From Chloroflexota bacterium (GTDB lineage: Bacteria > Chloroflexota > Dormibacteria > CF-121): 15,497 nt of DNA. Position numbers and translations under genes: made by a program. The stretch spans positions 1-15,497 of the forward strand of contig VBGO01000064.1 in NCBI GenBank assembly GCA_005882525.1, given 5' to 3'. Below are positions 1 through 6,761 of the stretch, piece by piece; the stretch's first letter is position 1, and each line of letters opens with the position of its first letter. Below the pieces are notes generated by a model that was not told where the DNA came from, searched no databases, and saw only the letters and a list, made by a program, of their open reading frames with translations.

Positions 1-3
1 GCT

Positions 4-1293
4 GTGGACGACGTCGCCGCTCTTTTGCAAAACGCGATGAGCGCCGTCGCCGTCTCTGCCCGGAGCGGGCTCGCCGAGCTGCCTGTCTCCCACGTCATGG
101 ACCAACTCCTTGAGCGGGTCGTCGAGGACCTGCCGTATGACGACGTCACCGGCAGGCTCAAGCGGCGCCACTACATAATCGATCGCCTCAAACTCGAATT
201 CTCGAAAGACGCGGCACGCCTGGCTGCGGAGTTTGCAACCGACGATGCCGCGGAACGCCTCGACTCGCCGACGGCGGGCGAGTGGATCCGGCACAACTGC
301 AAGGTGTCGCGCAGCACGGCGTACGACTGCATCAACGTTGGCGAGCAACTTCACAGACTCCCGAAATCCGCCGATGCGGTTACCACAGGCGCGATCGGCT
401 TCGCGCACCTGTCGGTGATCGCCCGCACGTCGAGCTCTCTCGCTGAGTCGACTACAGAATCTGCCTTCGTTGAAGATGACCTCGTCGAGCGCGCGCGAGA
501 ATGCTCGGCCGGTCGTCTGTGGCACTACTGCATGCGTTTGCGCCATGCGCTCGATCCCGAGGGCGTGGCCAGCGAGCAGCGAATCGCGGTTGAGGAGCGC
601 CGGCTCCAATTCACCGTCTGGGACGATGGATCCCTTCTCATCAGCGGCCAGCTGGACCCGATTGGTGGAGCGGCCGTGCGCACCGCCCTCGAGCCCTTGG
701 CTCAACCCATGGGCCAGGGAGACGACCGCTGTCTCGAGCATCGCCAGGCCGATGCGTTCGTCGAGCTCGCGACGCACGCCCTCGATGCCGGGCTGCTACC
801 GCAACACGCCAGCCAGCGTACGCACCTCCAGGTCACGACCTCGCTTGAAACGCTCCAAGGATTGCCCGGATCGCCGGCGGCCGACATGGAGTTCTCGACG
901 CCGATATCGACCGTGACAGTTCAGCGTCTGGCGTGCGACGCGAGCATTGCCCGGGTGGTGTTCGGTCCGGACTCAGTGGTGGTTGACGTCGGCCGAGCGG
1001 CGCGAGTGGTCTCCGGCGCGACACGACGCGCGCTGAACGCCCGCGACCAACACTGCCAGTGGCCCGGCTGCGAACGCCCGGCCTCTTGGAGCGCCGCTCA
1101 CCATCTGGTCCACTGGGTGCAGGGCGGCGCCACTGATCTATCCAATCTGGTCCTGCTCTGTCATCGACATAACTGGATGGTGCACGAGGGCGGATGGAAA
1201 CTGGCCCGCTCGAATGATGGTCGGCTGCTGGCGATCCCACCCGTCTACGACTACTACCGCGTGCGCGCGCCCGACACTATCCCCGCCGCCTGA
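4..1293 (+). CDS. DUF222 / HNH endonuclease-domain protein (5' end may lie outside window)
   Basis: 429 residues from the GTG at 4. Residues about 30-320 look like the helical DUF222 region. A C-terminal HNH zinc-finger nuclease fold follows at about 345-400: C351 and C356 (CQWPGC), the paired histidines H366-H367 (AAHHLVHW), the GGATDLSNL segment, and C386-H387-R388-H389 ending in MVHEGGW. This is the layout of the DUF222/HNH family (related to the 13E12 repeat family of mycobacteria), common and often multicopy in Actinobacteriota and some Chloroflexota. The family is presumed to cut DNA, but its biological role is unsettled. The frame is open to the left edge, so the real start may be upstream; an in-frame ATG at 37 is an alternative. 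No ribosome binding site can be judged. It is followed by a 30 nt gap and a DUF72 gene with no obvious functional link. Family certain from the HNH motif; activity inferred. Confidence 0.88.
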   Translation: MDDVAALLQNAMSAVAVSARSGLAELPVSHVMDQLLERVVEDLPYDDVTGRLKRRHYIIDRLKLEFSKDAARLAAEFATDDAAERLDSPTAGEWIRHNCKVSRSTAYDCINVGEQLHRLPKSADAVTTGAIGFAHLSVIARTSSSLAESTTESAFVEDDLVERARECSAGRLWHYCMRLRHALDPEGVASEQRIAVEERRLQFTVWDDGSLLISGQLDPIGGAAVRTALEPLAQPMGQGDDRCLEHRQADAFVELATHALDAGLLPQHASQRTHLQVTTSLETLQGLPGSPAADMEFSTPISTVTVQRLACDASIARVVFGPDSVVVDVGRAARVVSGATRRALNARDQHCQWPGCERPASWSAAHHLVHWVQGGATDLSNLVLLCHRHNWMVHEGGWKLARSNDGRLLAIPPVYDYYRVRAPDTIPAA

Positions 1294-1323
1294 GTTCGAC
1301 ACGCTTCCGCAGAATGGTCATCA

Positions 1324-2061
1324 ATGGCAGGCGACGTCCGCATCGGCTGTTCGGGCTGGTCGTACCCGCACTGGCGTAAGCGCTTCTATCCGGAAAAGAT
1401 GCCGGCGCGCGAGCACTTTGCCTTTTATGCCCACCACTTCAACACGGTCGAGCTCAACAACTCCTTCTATCGGCAGCCACCCAGGGAGCGCTTCGAAGCC
1501 TGGCAAGAACAGGCACCAGCCGGCTTCCTCTTTGCGGTCAAGGGCAGCCGGTACGTCACCCACATCAAGCGGTTGGCCGTCGAGCCGAAATCGATCGACC
1601 TGGTCGTCGAAGCGGCGCGCGGACTCGGCGACAAGCTTGGCCCCATCCTGTTCCAGCTCCAGGCCAACTTCCACCTCGACATGGAGCGACTGGAACGGTT
1701 CCTCGGCATGCTGCCGAATGACGTGCGCTTCGCGCTCGAGCTCCGGCACGACTCCTGGCTTGTGCCAGCCGTCTTCGAACTGCTCCGGGCCCACCGGATT
1801 GCGCTCTGTATCCCCGATCATCCGAAGATGCCGAAGTCGCTCGAGATCACGAGCGACTTTATATATATAAGGATGCACCTGCCCCCTCAGCGGCTCGGCT
1901 ACGGCAAGCGAGCTCTGCTGCCCTGGGCCGATCGTGTGATCGAATGGCGCGCAAGCGGCCTGGACGTCTTCGTCTATTTCAACAACGACATGGAAGGCCA
2001 CGCCATCAACGATGCGAGGACGCTCATCTCGTTGGTCGCCGGTAGAGTAGTTGCAACATGA
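1324..2061 (+). CDS. DUF72 family protein (YecE-like)
   Basis: 245 residues, normal length for DUF72, a TIM-barrel-like family of unknown biochemical function. Conserved signatures are visible in order: GCSGWSYPHW near residue 9, F-NTVELNNSFYR near 39-50, the VKGSRYVTH segment near 75-83, ALELRHDSW near 138, and FVYFNNDMEGHAINDA near the C-terminus (FNND-G-A-NA is the family hallmark). The ATG at 1324 gives an N-terminus that runs straight into the first motif; no clear Shine-Dalgarno precedes it. Its stop overlaps the next start by four bases (ATGA at 2058-2061), so it is probably co-translated with the DinB-like gene. The usual RLHG motif reads R-M-H-L here, beside an unusual AT tract in the DNA. 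Family assignment is firm; function is unknown. Confidence 0.9.
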   Translation: MAGDVRIGCSGWSYPHWRKRFYPEKMPAREHFAFYAHHFNTVELNNSFYRQPPRERFEAWQEQAPAGFLFAVKGSRYVTHIKRLAVEPKSIDLVVEAARGLGDKLGPILFQLQANFHLDMERLERFLGMLPNDVRFALELRHDSWLVPAVFELLRAHRIALCIPDHPKMPKSLEITSDFIYIRMHLPPQRLGYGKRALLPWADRVIEWRASGLDVFVYFNNDMEGHAINDARTLISLVAGRVVAT

Positions 2062-2597
2062 GCAGCACACCGCAGAACCTCGCCCCCTTTTATGAGGGAT
2101 GGCGATTCGCCCAGGACCGCCTCGTCCAACGCATCGGTGCACTGTCCCTGGAGCAGCTCGAACTGCGGGCCGCCCCTCACCTCTGGCCGATCTGGGCCAT
2201 CGCCGCGCACACCGCCGCGGTCCGCCCCTACTGGCTCTGCCATATTTTCAAGGAGCCGGGCGCCGAACGCACGCCTTTCAACGATCCCGGCGGCGATGGC
2301 TGGGAGGACGATCTCACGCACCCACGTGAGGCGGGCGAGCTCGTTTCCGCGCTCCAGTCCACCTGGACCATCGTCGAGGACTGTCTCGATCGATGGACGC
2401 CGGCGATGCTCCAGGACGAATTCCACCGCGAGATCAATGGCCAGGTTCAGCTCCACACGCGACAGTCCGTCCTGATGCGGCTGCTCACGCATGACGCCTA
2501 CCACTGTGGCGAGATCGCCCAGACGTTGGGAATGCACGGGCTGCAGGAGGTCGACATATGGACTGGCCGTGTTCCCCTCCTGGCCGACGGCGGCTAG
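2058..2597 (+). CDS. DinB-like metal-binding four-helix bundle protein
   Basis: 179 residues. DinB/YfiT superfamily proteins are four-helix bundles using three histidines to bind a metal, and many are thiol transferases (bacillithiol or mycothiol S-transferases) or unassigned stress proteins. The expected triad is visible: H51 in the IAAHTAAVRPYWL helix, and H145 and H149 in LLTHDAYHCGEIAQTLG. The helix after H149 matches the H-x-G-E/Q-I end of the family. It is coupled to the DUF72 gene by ATGA overlap. It converges on the DUF7832-like gene with 10 nt between the two stops, where a 7 bp hairpin spans its stop codon. Substrate thiol cannot be read from the sequence. Confidence 0.85.
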   Translation: MSSTPQNLAPFYEGWRFAQDRLVQRIGALSLEQLELRAAPHLWPIWAIAAHTAAVRPYWLCHIFKEPGAERTPFNDPGGDGWEDDLTHPREAGELVSALQSTWTIVEDCLDRWTPAMLQDEFHREINGQVQLHTRQSVLMRLLTHDAYHCGEIAQTLGMHGLQEVDIWTGRVPLLADGG

Positions 2598-2604
2598 CGT
2601 CGGC
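2583..2604. terminator. Possible bidirectional hairpin at a convergent gene junction
   Basis: A perfect 7 bp inverted repeat, GCCGACG at 2583-2589 and CGTCGGC at 2598-2604, encloses an 8 nt loop that contains the TAG stop of the DinB-like gene. The minus-strand DUF7832-like gene ends at 2608. The position between convergent genes fits a terminator, but no T-run follows on either strand, so factor-independent termination is doubtful. Confidence 0.35.
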
Positions 2605-2607
2605 GCC

Positions 2608-3198
2608 CTATTGATGCAGTCGCGACACCACCCAGGCGAGCCCGATTATCGCGCCCAGGCCAAACAAAACGATACCCACGATCCATCCGAGGACAATCCG
2701 CAGTGTGCTTGCTGATACGGAAGCGCGGCTGCCGGGCGGCTGGGCCGGTCGACCCCTCGCGACCCACTCACGATAACGCTGGTCCATCACGGGCTCGAGC
2801 TTGGCGTAGTTCTCCCAAGTGGGGGCGACGTGGTACAGACTTGGCAGGCCTGCGCCGAGCGTCCGACCGTAGTCCTTCAGGTAAGGGGGGACGACTCCTT
2901 GCTGCGGTAAGCCGTAGTAGTAGCTCGCGAACGCGTTTCCTTCAACGCTTAGTTCTTTGGCGACCAGTTTTTCGTCATACCGATCCAGGAGGCCAAGGAT
3001 CGAGACGCTTCGCTGCTGAACCATTTCGACATCAGCAGTTTCAAAGAGTTCCGGGTTATACAACCCTCGGTGGATGACCCAGGCTAGGAAGATGGCGATG
3101 TGCACGCCACCCTGAGAATAGGGCACGTCCGCGGGGAAATCGCCGCCCGCATGCCAGCTCGCGTCGTCGTACTTTCGATCGCTTTCCGGGCGTGGCAT
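2608..3198 (-). CDS. DUF7832-like protein with C-terminal membrane anchor
   Basis: 196 residues from the ATG at 3198. The N-terminus (residues 9-45: KYDDASWHAGGDFP, then GGVHIAIFLAWVIHRGL) matches the pattern of DUF7832 proteins, small bacterial proteins of unknown function. The middle (about 50-140) is soluble. Residues 161-166 are a polar linker, and 167-190 form one strongly hydrophobic helix followed by a short SRLHQ tail, so the protein should be tail-anchored with its bulk in the cytoplasm. The coding sequence looks clearly poorer in GC than its neighbours. The start lies only 12 nt from the 3' end of tRNA-Ser on the same strand, so there is no room for a separate promoter between them. 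DUF assignment is by remembered motif and moderately sure; function unknown. Confidence 0.75.
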   Translation of the reverse strand: MPRPESDRKYDDASWHAGGDFPADVPYSQGGVHIAIFLAWVIHRGLYNPELFETADVEMVQQRSVSILGLLDRYDEKLVAKELSVEGNAFASYYYGLPQQGVVPPYLKDYGRTLGAGLPSLYHVAPTWENYAKLEPVMDQRYREWVARGRPAQPPGSRASVSASTLRIVLGWIVGIVLFGLGAIIGLAWVVSRLHQ

Positions 3199-3210
3199 GG
3201 AATTGAGATA

Positions 3211-3299
3211 CGGGAAGGCCGGGATTCGAACCCGGGGAGCGGAAACACCCGCTCAAGCGCTTAGCAGGCGCTCGCATTCGACCACTCTGCCACCTCCCC
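3211..3299 (-). tRNA. tRNA-Ser (anticodon GCT)
   Basis: Read on the minus strand, 89 nt fold as a class II tRNA. The 7 bp acceptor stem pairs GGGGAGG (3299-3293) with CCTTCCC (3218-3212), with one G-U pair and G as discriminator at 3211. The anticodon stem AGCGC/GCGCT encloses the loop CTGCTAA, giving anticodon GCT at 3265-3263 (reads AGC/AGU). A long variable arm (GAGCGG paired with CCGCTC) is diagnostic of tRNA-Ser. The T arm is CCGGG-TTCGAAT-CCCGG. CCA is not encoded. A protein gene starts 12 nt downstream on the same strand. Confidence 0.97.
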
Positions 3300-3330
3300 G
3301 CGGAGGCGGTAGCCAGTTTACCCTGTTTCC

Positions 3331-3594
3331 ATGAAAGCTTCCGTCGATGAGCAATGGGCCCGCTACGGGAGGGCGCTGATCGGCTCGATGAGCGAGGTCC
3401 TCGGTGAAACACCGGATGACATCCATGCCAATCTGCTCGAAACCGCCGACTACTGGCTCTCCCTCGGGTTGGTGCTGGGGCTGCGCGAACCAACCCACGC
3501 GCAGCAGTTGCTCCAGGTGATCGAAGCCCACGAAGCGGAGCGGGGCGAACTGGAGCGCGATGCGAGCGGTCTGATCAGCGAGGTCTTCCAATGA
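3331..3594 (+). CDS. Small acidic protein of unknown function
   Basis: 87 residues from the ATG at 3331. I do not recognise the family. The protein is acidic (16 Asp/Glu against 6 Lys/Arg) and looks fully helical, with an amphipathic segment around residues 33-52 (LLETADYWLSLGLVLGLRE) and a charged helix at 55-80. No signal peptide or membrane segment is convincing. Its stop overlaps the ATG of a small basic protein (ATGA at 3591-3594), so the two are almost certainly co-translated. It starts 32 nt from the 5' end of the divergent tRNA-Ser, so both promoters must share or overlap this short stretch. Coding status is supported by the overlap with the next frame and the lack of a better frame; function is not assigned. 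Confidence 0.65.
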   Translation: MKASVDEQWARYGRALIGSMSEVLGETPDDIHANLLETADYWLSLGLVLGLREPTHAQQLLQVIEAHEAERGELERDASGLISEVFQ

Positions 3595-3758
3595 GGCGTC
3601 GCGGATTGGTCTCCCAGATGTACGCGGCGGCACGGCTGGCGAACGATGTCTCGACACTCGCCTCCGGCGATCCCCGCCGGATCGCACGGCGGGCGAAGAA
3701 CAAGATCGTCGGGCGGGCGCTCGGCCGTGCCGGCCTCTGGCGATTGCTCTGGCGCTAG
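3591..3758 (+). CDS. Small highly basic protein (55 aa), unknown function
   Basis: A 55-residue frame beginning with the ATG that overlaps the upstream stop. It carries 12 Arg and 2 Lys against 2 Asp, a net charge near +12. The central segment SGDPRRIARRAKNK and the end GRALGRAGLWRLLWR look like a compact nucleic-acid- or membrane-binding peptide; the aromatic/basic C-terminus resembles small conserved proteins I have seen in high-GC Gram-positive-type genomes, but I cannot name a family. Its TAG stop shares the tetranucleotide CTAG (3755-3758) with the stop of the converging udgX-like gene. With its acidic partner it forms a tight two-gene unit. Confidence 0.6.
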   Translation: MRRRGLVSQMYAAARLANDVSTLASGDPRRIARRAKNKIVGRALGRAGLWRLLWR

Positions 3759-3767
3759 CGGAAGAGC
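3746..3767. repeat. Imperfect palindrome centred on interlocked stop codons
   Basis: The 22 bp run is symmetric about the CTAG at 3755-3758: GCTCT (3746-3750) pairs with AGAGC (3763-3767) and CG with CG either side of CTAG, leaving one two-base mismatch. Both converging genes end inside it, the plus gene at 3756-3758 and the minus gene at 3757-3755. As RNA it would be a stem with a CTAG loop. It may act as a weak two-way terminator, but has no T-run. Confidence 0.4.
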
Positions 3768-4411
3768 TGCGCCAGTCGCTTGAGGTCCTGGACGAAGGCG
3801 CGCCGCTCCAGCTCGCGGGTCTCGTCGTCGGGCGCACGGAGGATCGACGAGGGATGGACCGTCGCCATCGTCAGTGGCAGGCCGGGCCGCTCGATGAACT
3901 GGCCCCGTTGCAGGCTCACGCGGAAGTCACGGCCGAGGAGCGCCTGGGCAGCGGTCGCGCCGAGTAGCACCAGGACCCGCGGCTTGACCACCGCGATCTC
4001 GGCATCCAGCCAGGGCCGGCAGGCATTGATCTCGGCCGCGTTCGGTTTCTGGTGCAGGCGACGCTTCCCCTGTGGTTTCCATTTGAAGTGCTTGACGGCG
4101 TTCGTGATGTACACCTGGTCGCGATCGATCCCCGCCTCCTTGAGCGATTCATCGAGCAGGCGTCCGGCCGGGCCGACGAAGGGTTTGCCTTCGAGGTCCT
4201 CCCGGTCTCCGGGCTGCTCGCCGACGAACATGATCTCGGCGCGCACCGCACCTTCACCGAAGACGGTCTGCGTACCGGTCTTGTAGAGGTCACAGGCGCG
4301 ACAGCCGGCGGCCGCTTCGCGCAGTCCGGGTAAGGTGGGTTGCGCCGGGATGAGTTCGTGCGCCGAGCCCGCCTCGCCTGGCGGCGATTGCCTACGTGCC
4401 GGCGGGCTCAA
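3755..4411 (-). CDS. udgX: UdgX-type uracil-DNA glycosylase (family 4-like, Fe-S)
   Basis: 218 residues. The protein removes or traps uracil in DNA. Motif A is GEQPG-D at 64-69, with the following EDLEGKPFVGPAGRLLD typical of Fe-S uracil-DNA glycosylases; motif B is HPSS at 186-189. The loop KRRLHQ at 116-121 is the mark of UdgX, whose loop histidine (H120 here) forms a covalent bond with the abasic sugar and leaves the enzyme tethered to DNA. Candidate cluster ligands are C37 and C40 (CRAC), C131 (NACRPWL) and H108 (NAVKHF), where ordinary family 4 enzymes have Cys. The only plausible start is the TTG at 4411, which overlaps the kinase gene upstream by 20 nt and has no strong Shine-Dalgarno; residues before about 28 may not all be translated. 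It is likely co-transcribed with the kinase, without evident functional link. Plain family 4 UDG is the alternative, but the KRRLH loop argues against it. Confidence 0.92.
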   Translation of the reverse strand: MSPPARRQSPPGEAGSAHELIPAQPTLPGLREAAAGCRACDLYKTGTQTVFGEGAVRAEIMFVGEQPGDREDLEGKPFVGPAGRLLDESLKEAGIDRDQVYITNAVKHFKWKPQGKRRLHQKPNAAEINACRPWLDAEIAVVKPRVLVLLGATAAQALLGRDFRVSLQRGQFIERPGLPLTMATVHPSSILRAPDDETRELERRAFVQDLKRLAQLFR

Positions 4412-5579
4412 GTGGGAGGCTCAGGATGAACTCGCTCCCCTCACCAGGTTTCGAAACCGCGATAATGTCGCCCTCGTGCAGTCGGGCGAGCTCTCGCGCC
4501 AGATAGAGGCCCAGCCCGGTGCCAGGCACATTACCGTGGGGCACCAGCCGGCTGAAACGCTTGAACAGCCGATCCATGTCCTGGGCGGCGATCCCGATGC
4601 CCTTGTCCCGGACGCTCAAGACGGCGCAATTGCCGGCGGTGGTCAGTCTCGCGGTGACGTCTCCCCCTTCCGGTGAGTACTTGATCGCATTGTCGAGCAG
4701 GTTGCCGATGATGATCTCCAGCCGCATCAAGTCGCCGAGCAACCAGAGCTCGCCGCCGACGCGGTCCTCGAAGCGGACCCGGTGCCGGGGGGTGGCCATG
4801 GTCTGCGCCGTGACAATAGTCCGATGGACGATCTGGCGCAGGTCAACCCGTTTGCGCTTGAGCTCCAAGCGCCCATCCTCGAGCCGCGCCGCCTCCACCA
4901 TCTCGTTGGCGAGGAGGTTGATCTGAGCGGTTTTTGCTTTCAGCATCGGCAACACCGGCCGCAGCCGTTGGGGAATGGGCCCCATGGAGCCGTCTTCGAT
5001 CATCGAGAGGTAGCCGGCGAGGGTGGCGGCCGGTCCCCGCAGCTCATGTGACGCCAGCCGCAAGAACTCGGACTTCGCCTTCTCGAGACTGGCGAGGTGA
5101 TCCGCCTTCTTACGCAGCCGGTTGGCTTCGAGCTGCTGCCGCTGCCGCACCTCCAGGTTATCCTGCCCCTGCTCGGCCAAGACCAGGACGTGGCTGACGC
5201 GCCCGGCGGTCAGGAGCGGGTAGACATCGATGTTCCAGATCCGGTCGGGGCCAGGCCCGTGACCGCCCTCCGCCGCGAAATAGCTCTGTGGCTCGCGGCT
5301 AACCCTGACCAGCCGAAACAGCTCGACAACCGCGTCGCGCTCAGCCCGATCGAAAACCTCAGCAACCGGTTCCCCCTCGGCCGGCATTCGTTGGAGGGCC
5401 AGCACCCGGACGAACCCGGCGTTGCCGTAACGAAACCTGAAGTCCTCGCCGGCCAGCTCGAAGACCGCCATTCCGACGGGTAGCGCGTCCAGGACACGCG
5501 GCAGCAATTCGGCCGCCGGGCGTAACTCCGGCCGGTCGGGACGAGAGCGCTCCGGTGGGGACGCGCCGAGCTGAATCAT
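4392..5579 (-). CDS. PAS-domain sensor histidine kinase (soluble)
   Basis: 395 residues from the ATG at 5579. Residues about 25-138 form a PAS-like sensor, then a coiled linker (140-168), a HisKA dimerisation domain with phospho-acceptor H178 in SHELRGPA, and a HATPase domain: N box NLLDNAIKYSP at 293-303, G1 box DKGIGI at 325-330, F box at 338-343 (FKRFSR) and G2 box GTGLGL at 353-358. There is no membrane segment, so it should sense a cytoplasmic or redox cue, perhaps through a cofactor or small ligand in PAS. The H box has RG in place of the common RT/RN. No response regulator adjoins it; the gene downstream is udgX (20 nt overlap). It is transcribed divergently from cphB across a 198 bp AT-richer region, so a link to nitrogen storage is possible but unproven. 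Confidence 0.92.
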   Translation of the reverse strand: MIQLGASPPERSRPDRPELRPAAELLPRVLDALPVGMAVFELAGEDFRFRYGNAGFVRVLALQRMPAEGEPVAEVFDRAERDAVVELFRLVRVSREPQSYFAAEGGHGPGPDRIWNIDVYPLLTAGRVSHVLVLAEQGQDNLEVRQRQQLEANRLRKKADHLASLEKAKSEFLRLASHELRGPAATLAGYLSMIEDGSMGPIPQRLRPVLPMLKAKTAQINLLANEMVEAARLEDGRLELKRKRVDLRQIVHRTIVTAQTMATPRHRVRFEDRVGGELWLLGDLMRLEIIIGNLLDNAIKYSPEGGDVTARLTTAGNCAVLSVRDKGIGIAAQDMDRLFKRFSRLVPHGNVPGTGLGLYLARELARLHEGDIIAVSKPGEGSEFILSLPLEPAGT

Positions 5580-5584
5580 TGTCG

Positions 5585-5618
5585 TCTACACCTGATATTG
5601 TGAATCTACAATTCTACT
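5585..5618. repeat. Palindrome plus direct repeats upstream of the kinase gene
   Basis: An inverted repeat, ATTGT at 5597-5601 and ACAAT at 5608-5612 with a 6 nt centre, overlaps direct copies of TCTACA at 5585-5590 and 5605-5610, exactly 20 bp (two helical turns) apart, and a near copy TCTACT at 5613-5618. This is the look of a multimeric regulator site near the kinase start at 5579. The binding protein is unknown. Confidence 0.35.
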
Positions 5619-5724
5619 ATAGTCTCACACTCATATTGGGCGCCGATGCGGGTGCCGGCGCTTCTATCTGTGGCTTCTTCCCCGCAAGCCACCTTCGGAA
5701 GATGTGACATTCATCATATAAGAT

Positions 5725-5740
5725 TTCGCAAAAATTCGCA
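5725..5740. repeat. Helically phased TTCGCA direct repeat upstream of cphB
   Basis: TTCGCA occurs at 5725-5730 and again at 5735-5740, 10 bp apart (one DNA turn), separated by an A-run and just downstream of the proposed cphB -10. Position and phasing suggest an operator able to block or tune cphB-cphA transcription. Chance occurrence cannot be excluded. Confidence 0.35.
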
Positions 5741-5777
5741 CGGCAGCTCAATACGGCCGCCGGTACACTGACGAGAC

Positions 5778-6761
5778 ATGACGGACGCCTCGGCACCGCA
5801 GCGGCTAGCTCCCACCACTGACGGCGGGCCGGTTGGCCCGGTGATGGTGATCGGGGGCGCCGAGGACAAGCTGGGTGAGCGGGTCATCCTGTCGCGTTTC
5901 GCCCAGCTCGCCGGTGGGGATCGGGCCCGGATCGTCGTCATCAGCACCGCCTCCTCGCTTGGCGATGCGGCGACCGAGCTCTACCGTCACATTTTCGCTC
6001 GGGTCGGCGCCGTCAACGTGACCGGGCTTCGCCCGGAGACCCGGGAGGAGGCCAACGATCCTCGGACCGTTGAGGCGCTCAAGGATGTCACCGGCATCTT
6101 CATGACCGGCGGCAACCAGCTACGGCTTTCGTCGGTGATCGGTGGAACGAAACTTGGCGAGGCGATTCTCGACGCCCACGGACGCGGGGTGGTGGTCGCC
6201 GGGACCTCGGCCGGCGCCAGCGCGGTGGCCACCCACATGATGGCGTTCGGCAGCTCGGGCGCAACACCGAAGCACCGCATGGCGCACGTCTCCGTCGGCC
6301 TCGGGCTGGTGGTCAACGTCGTGGTCGACCAGCATTTCGAGCAGCGCACCCGGCTCGGCCGGCTGCTCGCTGTGGTGGCGCAATCGCCCTCGCTCATCGG
6401 GTTGGGCCTGGACGAGGACACCGCCGCCATCATCGATGCCAACGACGTGCTCGAGGTGATCGGCCGCGGGTCGGTAACGATTGTCGACGGCTCCGATGTG
6501 ATCACCGACGCCTTCCAAACGACCGGCCACAAGCCGATGATGGTCTCCAACGCCCGCCTCCACTCTCTCCCCTCGGGCTACCGATTCGACCTGCTGGGAC
6601 GCCGCGTGCTGCCGCTGGAGGGGAGCAAGAACGAGCGGGTCGCCCAGCTTGCCCGGGGCCGCATCAGCAAGATGGCGAAGCGGGTGGCCGCCGAAGGCAT
6701 CGACGGCCGCGCTCCGGAGCGGCGCCGCCTACGCGAAGAGGACCGCAAGGCGTCGGAATGA
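5778..6761 (+). CDS. cphB: Cyanophycinase (peptidase S51)
   Basis: 327 residues. Cyanophycinase is a cytoplasmic serine exopeptidase that cuts cyanophycin into beta-Asp-Arg dipeptides. The start of the fold is visible as VMVIGGAEDK (22-31), then IFMTGGNQLRL (107-117), the nucleophile elbow AGTSAGAS with S144, DQHF with H186, and GLDED with E213. These fall exactly 12 residues after S132, H174 and E201 of the Synechocystis enzyme as I remember them, so the catalytic triad is intact. There is no signal peptide, so it is the intracellular CphB type. The charged Arg/Glu-rich tail from about 285 is longer than needed for the fold. Its stop overlaps the cphA start (ATGA), giving a tight cphB-cphA operon. 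The next step, isoaspartyl dipeptidase, is not in this window. Confidence 0.95.
   Translation: MTDASAPQRLAPTTDGGPVGPVMVIGGAEDKLGERVILSRFAQLAGGDRARIVVISTASSLGDAATELYRHIFARVGAVNVTGLRPETREEANDPRTVEALKDVTGIFMTGGNQLRLSSVIGGTKLGEAILDAHGRGVVVAGTSAGASAVATHMMAFGSSGATPKHRMAHVSVGLGLVVNVVVDQHFEQRTRLGRLLAVVAQSPSLIGLGLDEDTAAIIDANDVLEVIGRGSVTIVDGSDVITDAFQTTGHKPMMVSNARLHSLPSGYRFDLLGRRVLPLEGSKNERVAQLARGRISKMAKRVAAEGIDGRAPERRRLREEDRKASE

Larger units (their letters stand above)
5580..5777. promoter_or_regulatory. Divergent promoter/operator region between kinase and cphB
   Basis: 198 bp, clearly richer in A+T than the flanking genes. Toward cphB, TATAAG at 5717-5722 with TTCGGA at 5694-5699 (17 bp apart) is a possible weak promoter, leaving a 55 nt leader without a clear Shine-Dalgarno. 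Toward the kinase, TATAGT (minus strand, 5621-5616) is a good -10 but I see no matching -35. Two repeat elements in the region are listed separately. Confidence 0.5.

Noticed and set aside
833..1240. Minus-strand frame opposite the HNH domain
   Set aside because: Arg/Pro/Ser-rich shadow of the DUF222/HNH gene, which has the conserved Cys and His residues.
3211..3299. tRNA-Ser as an attachment site of an integrated element
   Set aside because: No integrase gene and no second copy of the tRNA 3' end were seen in the window.
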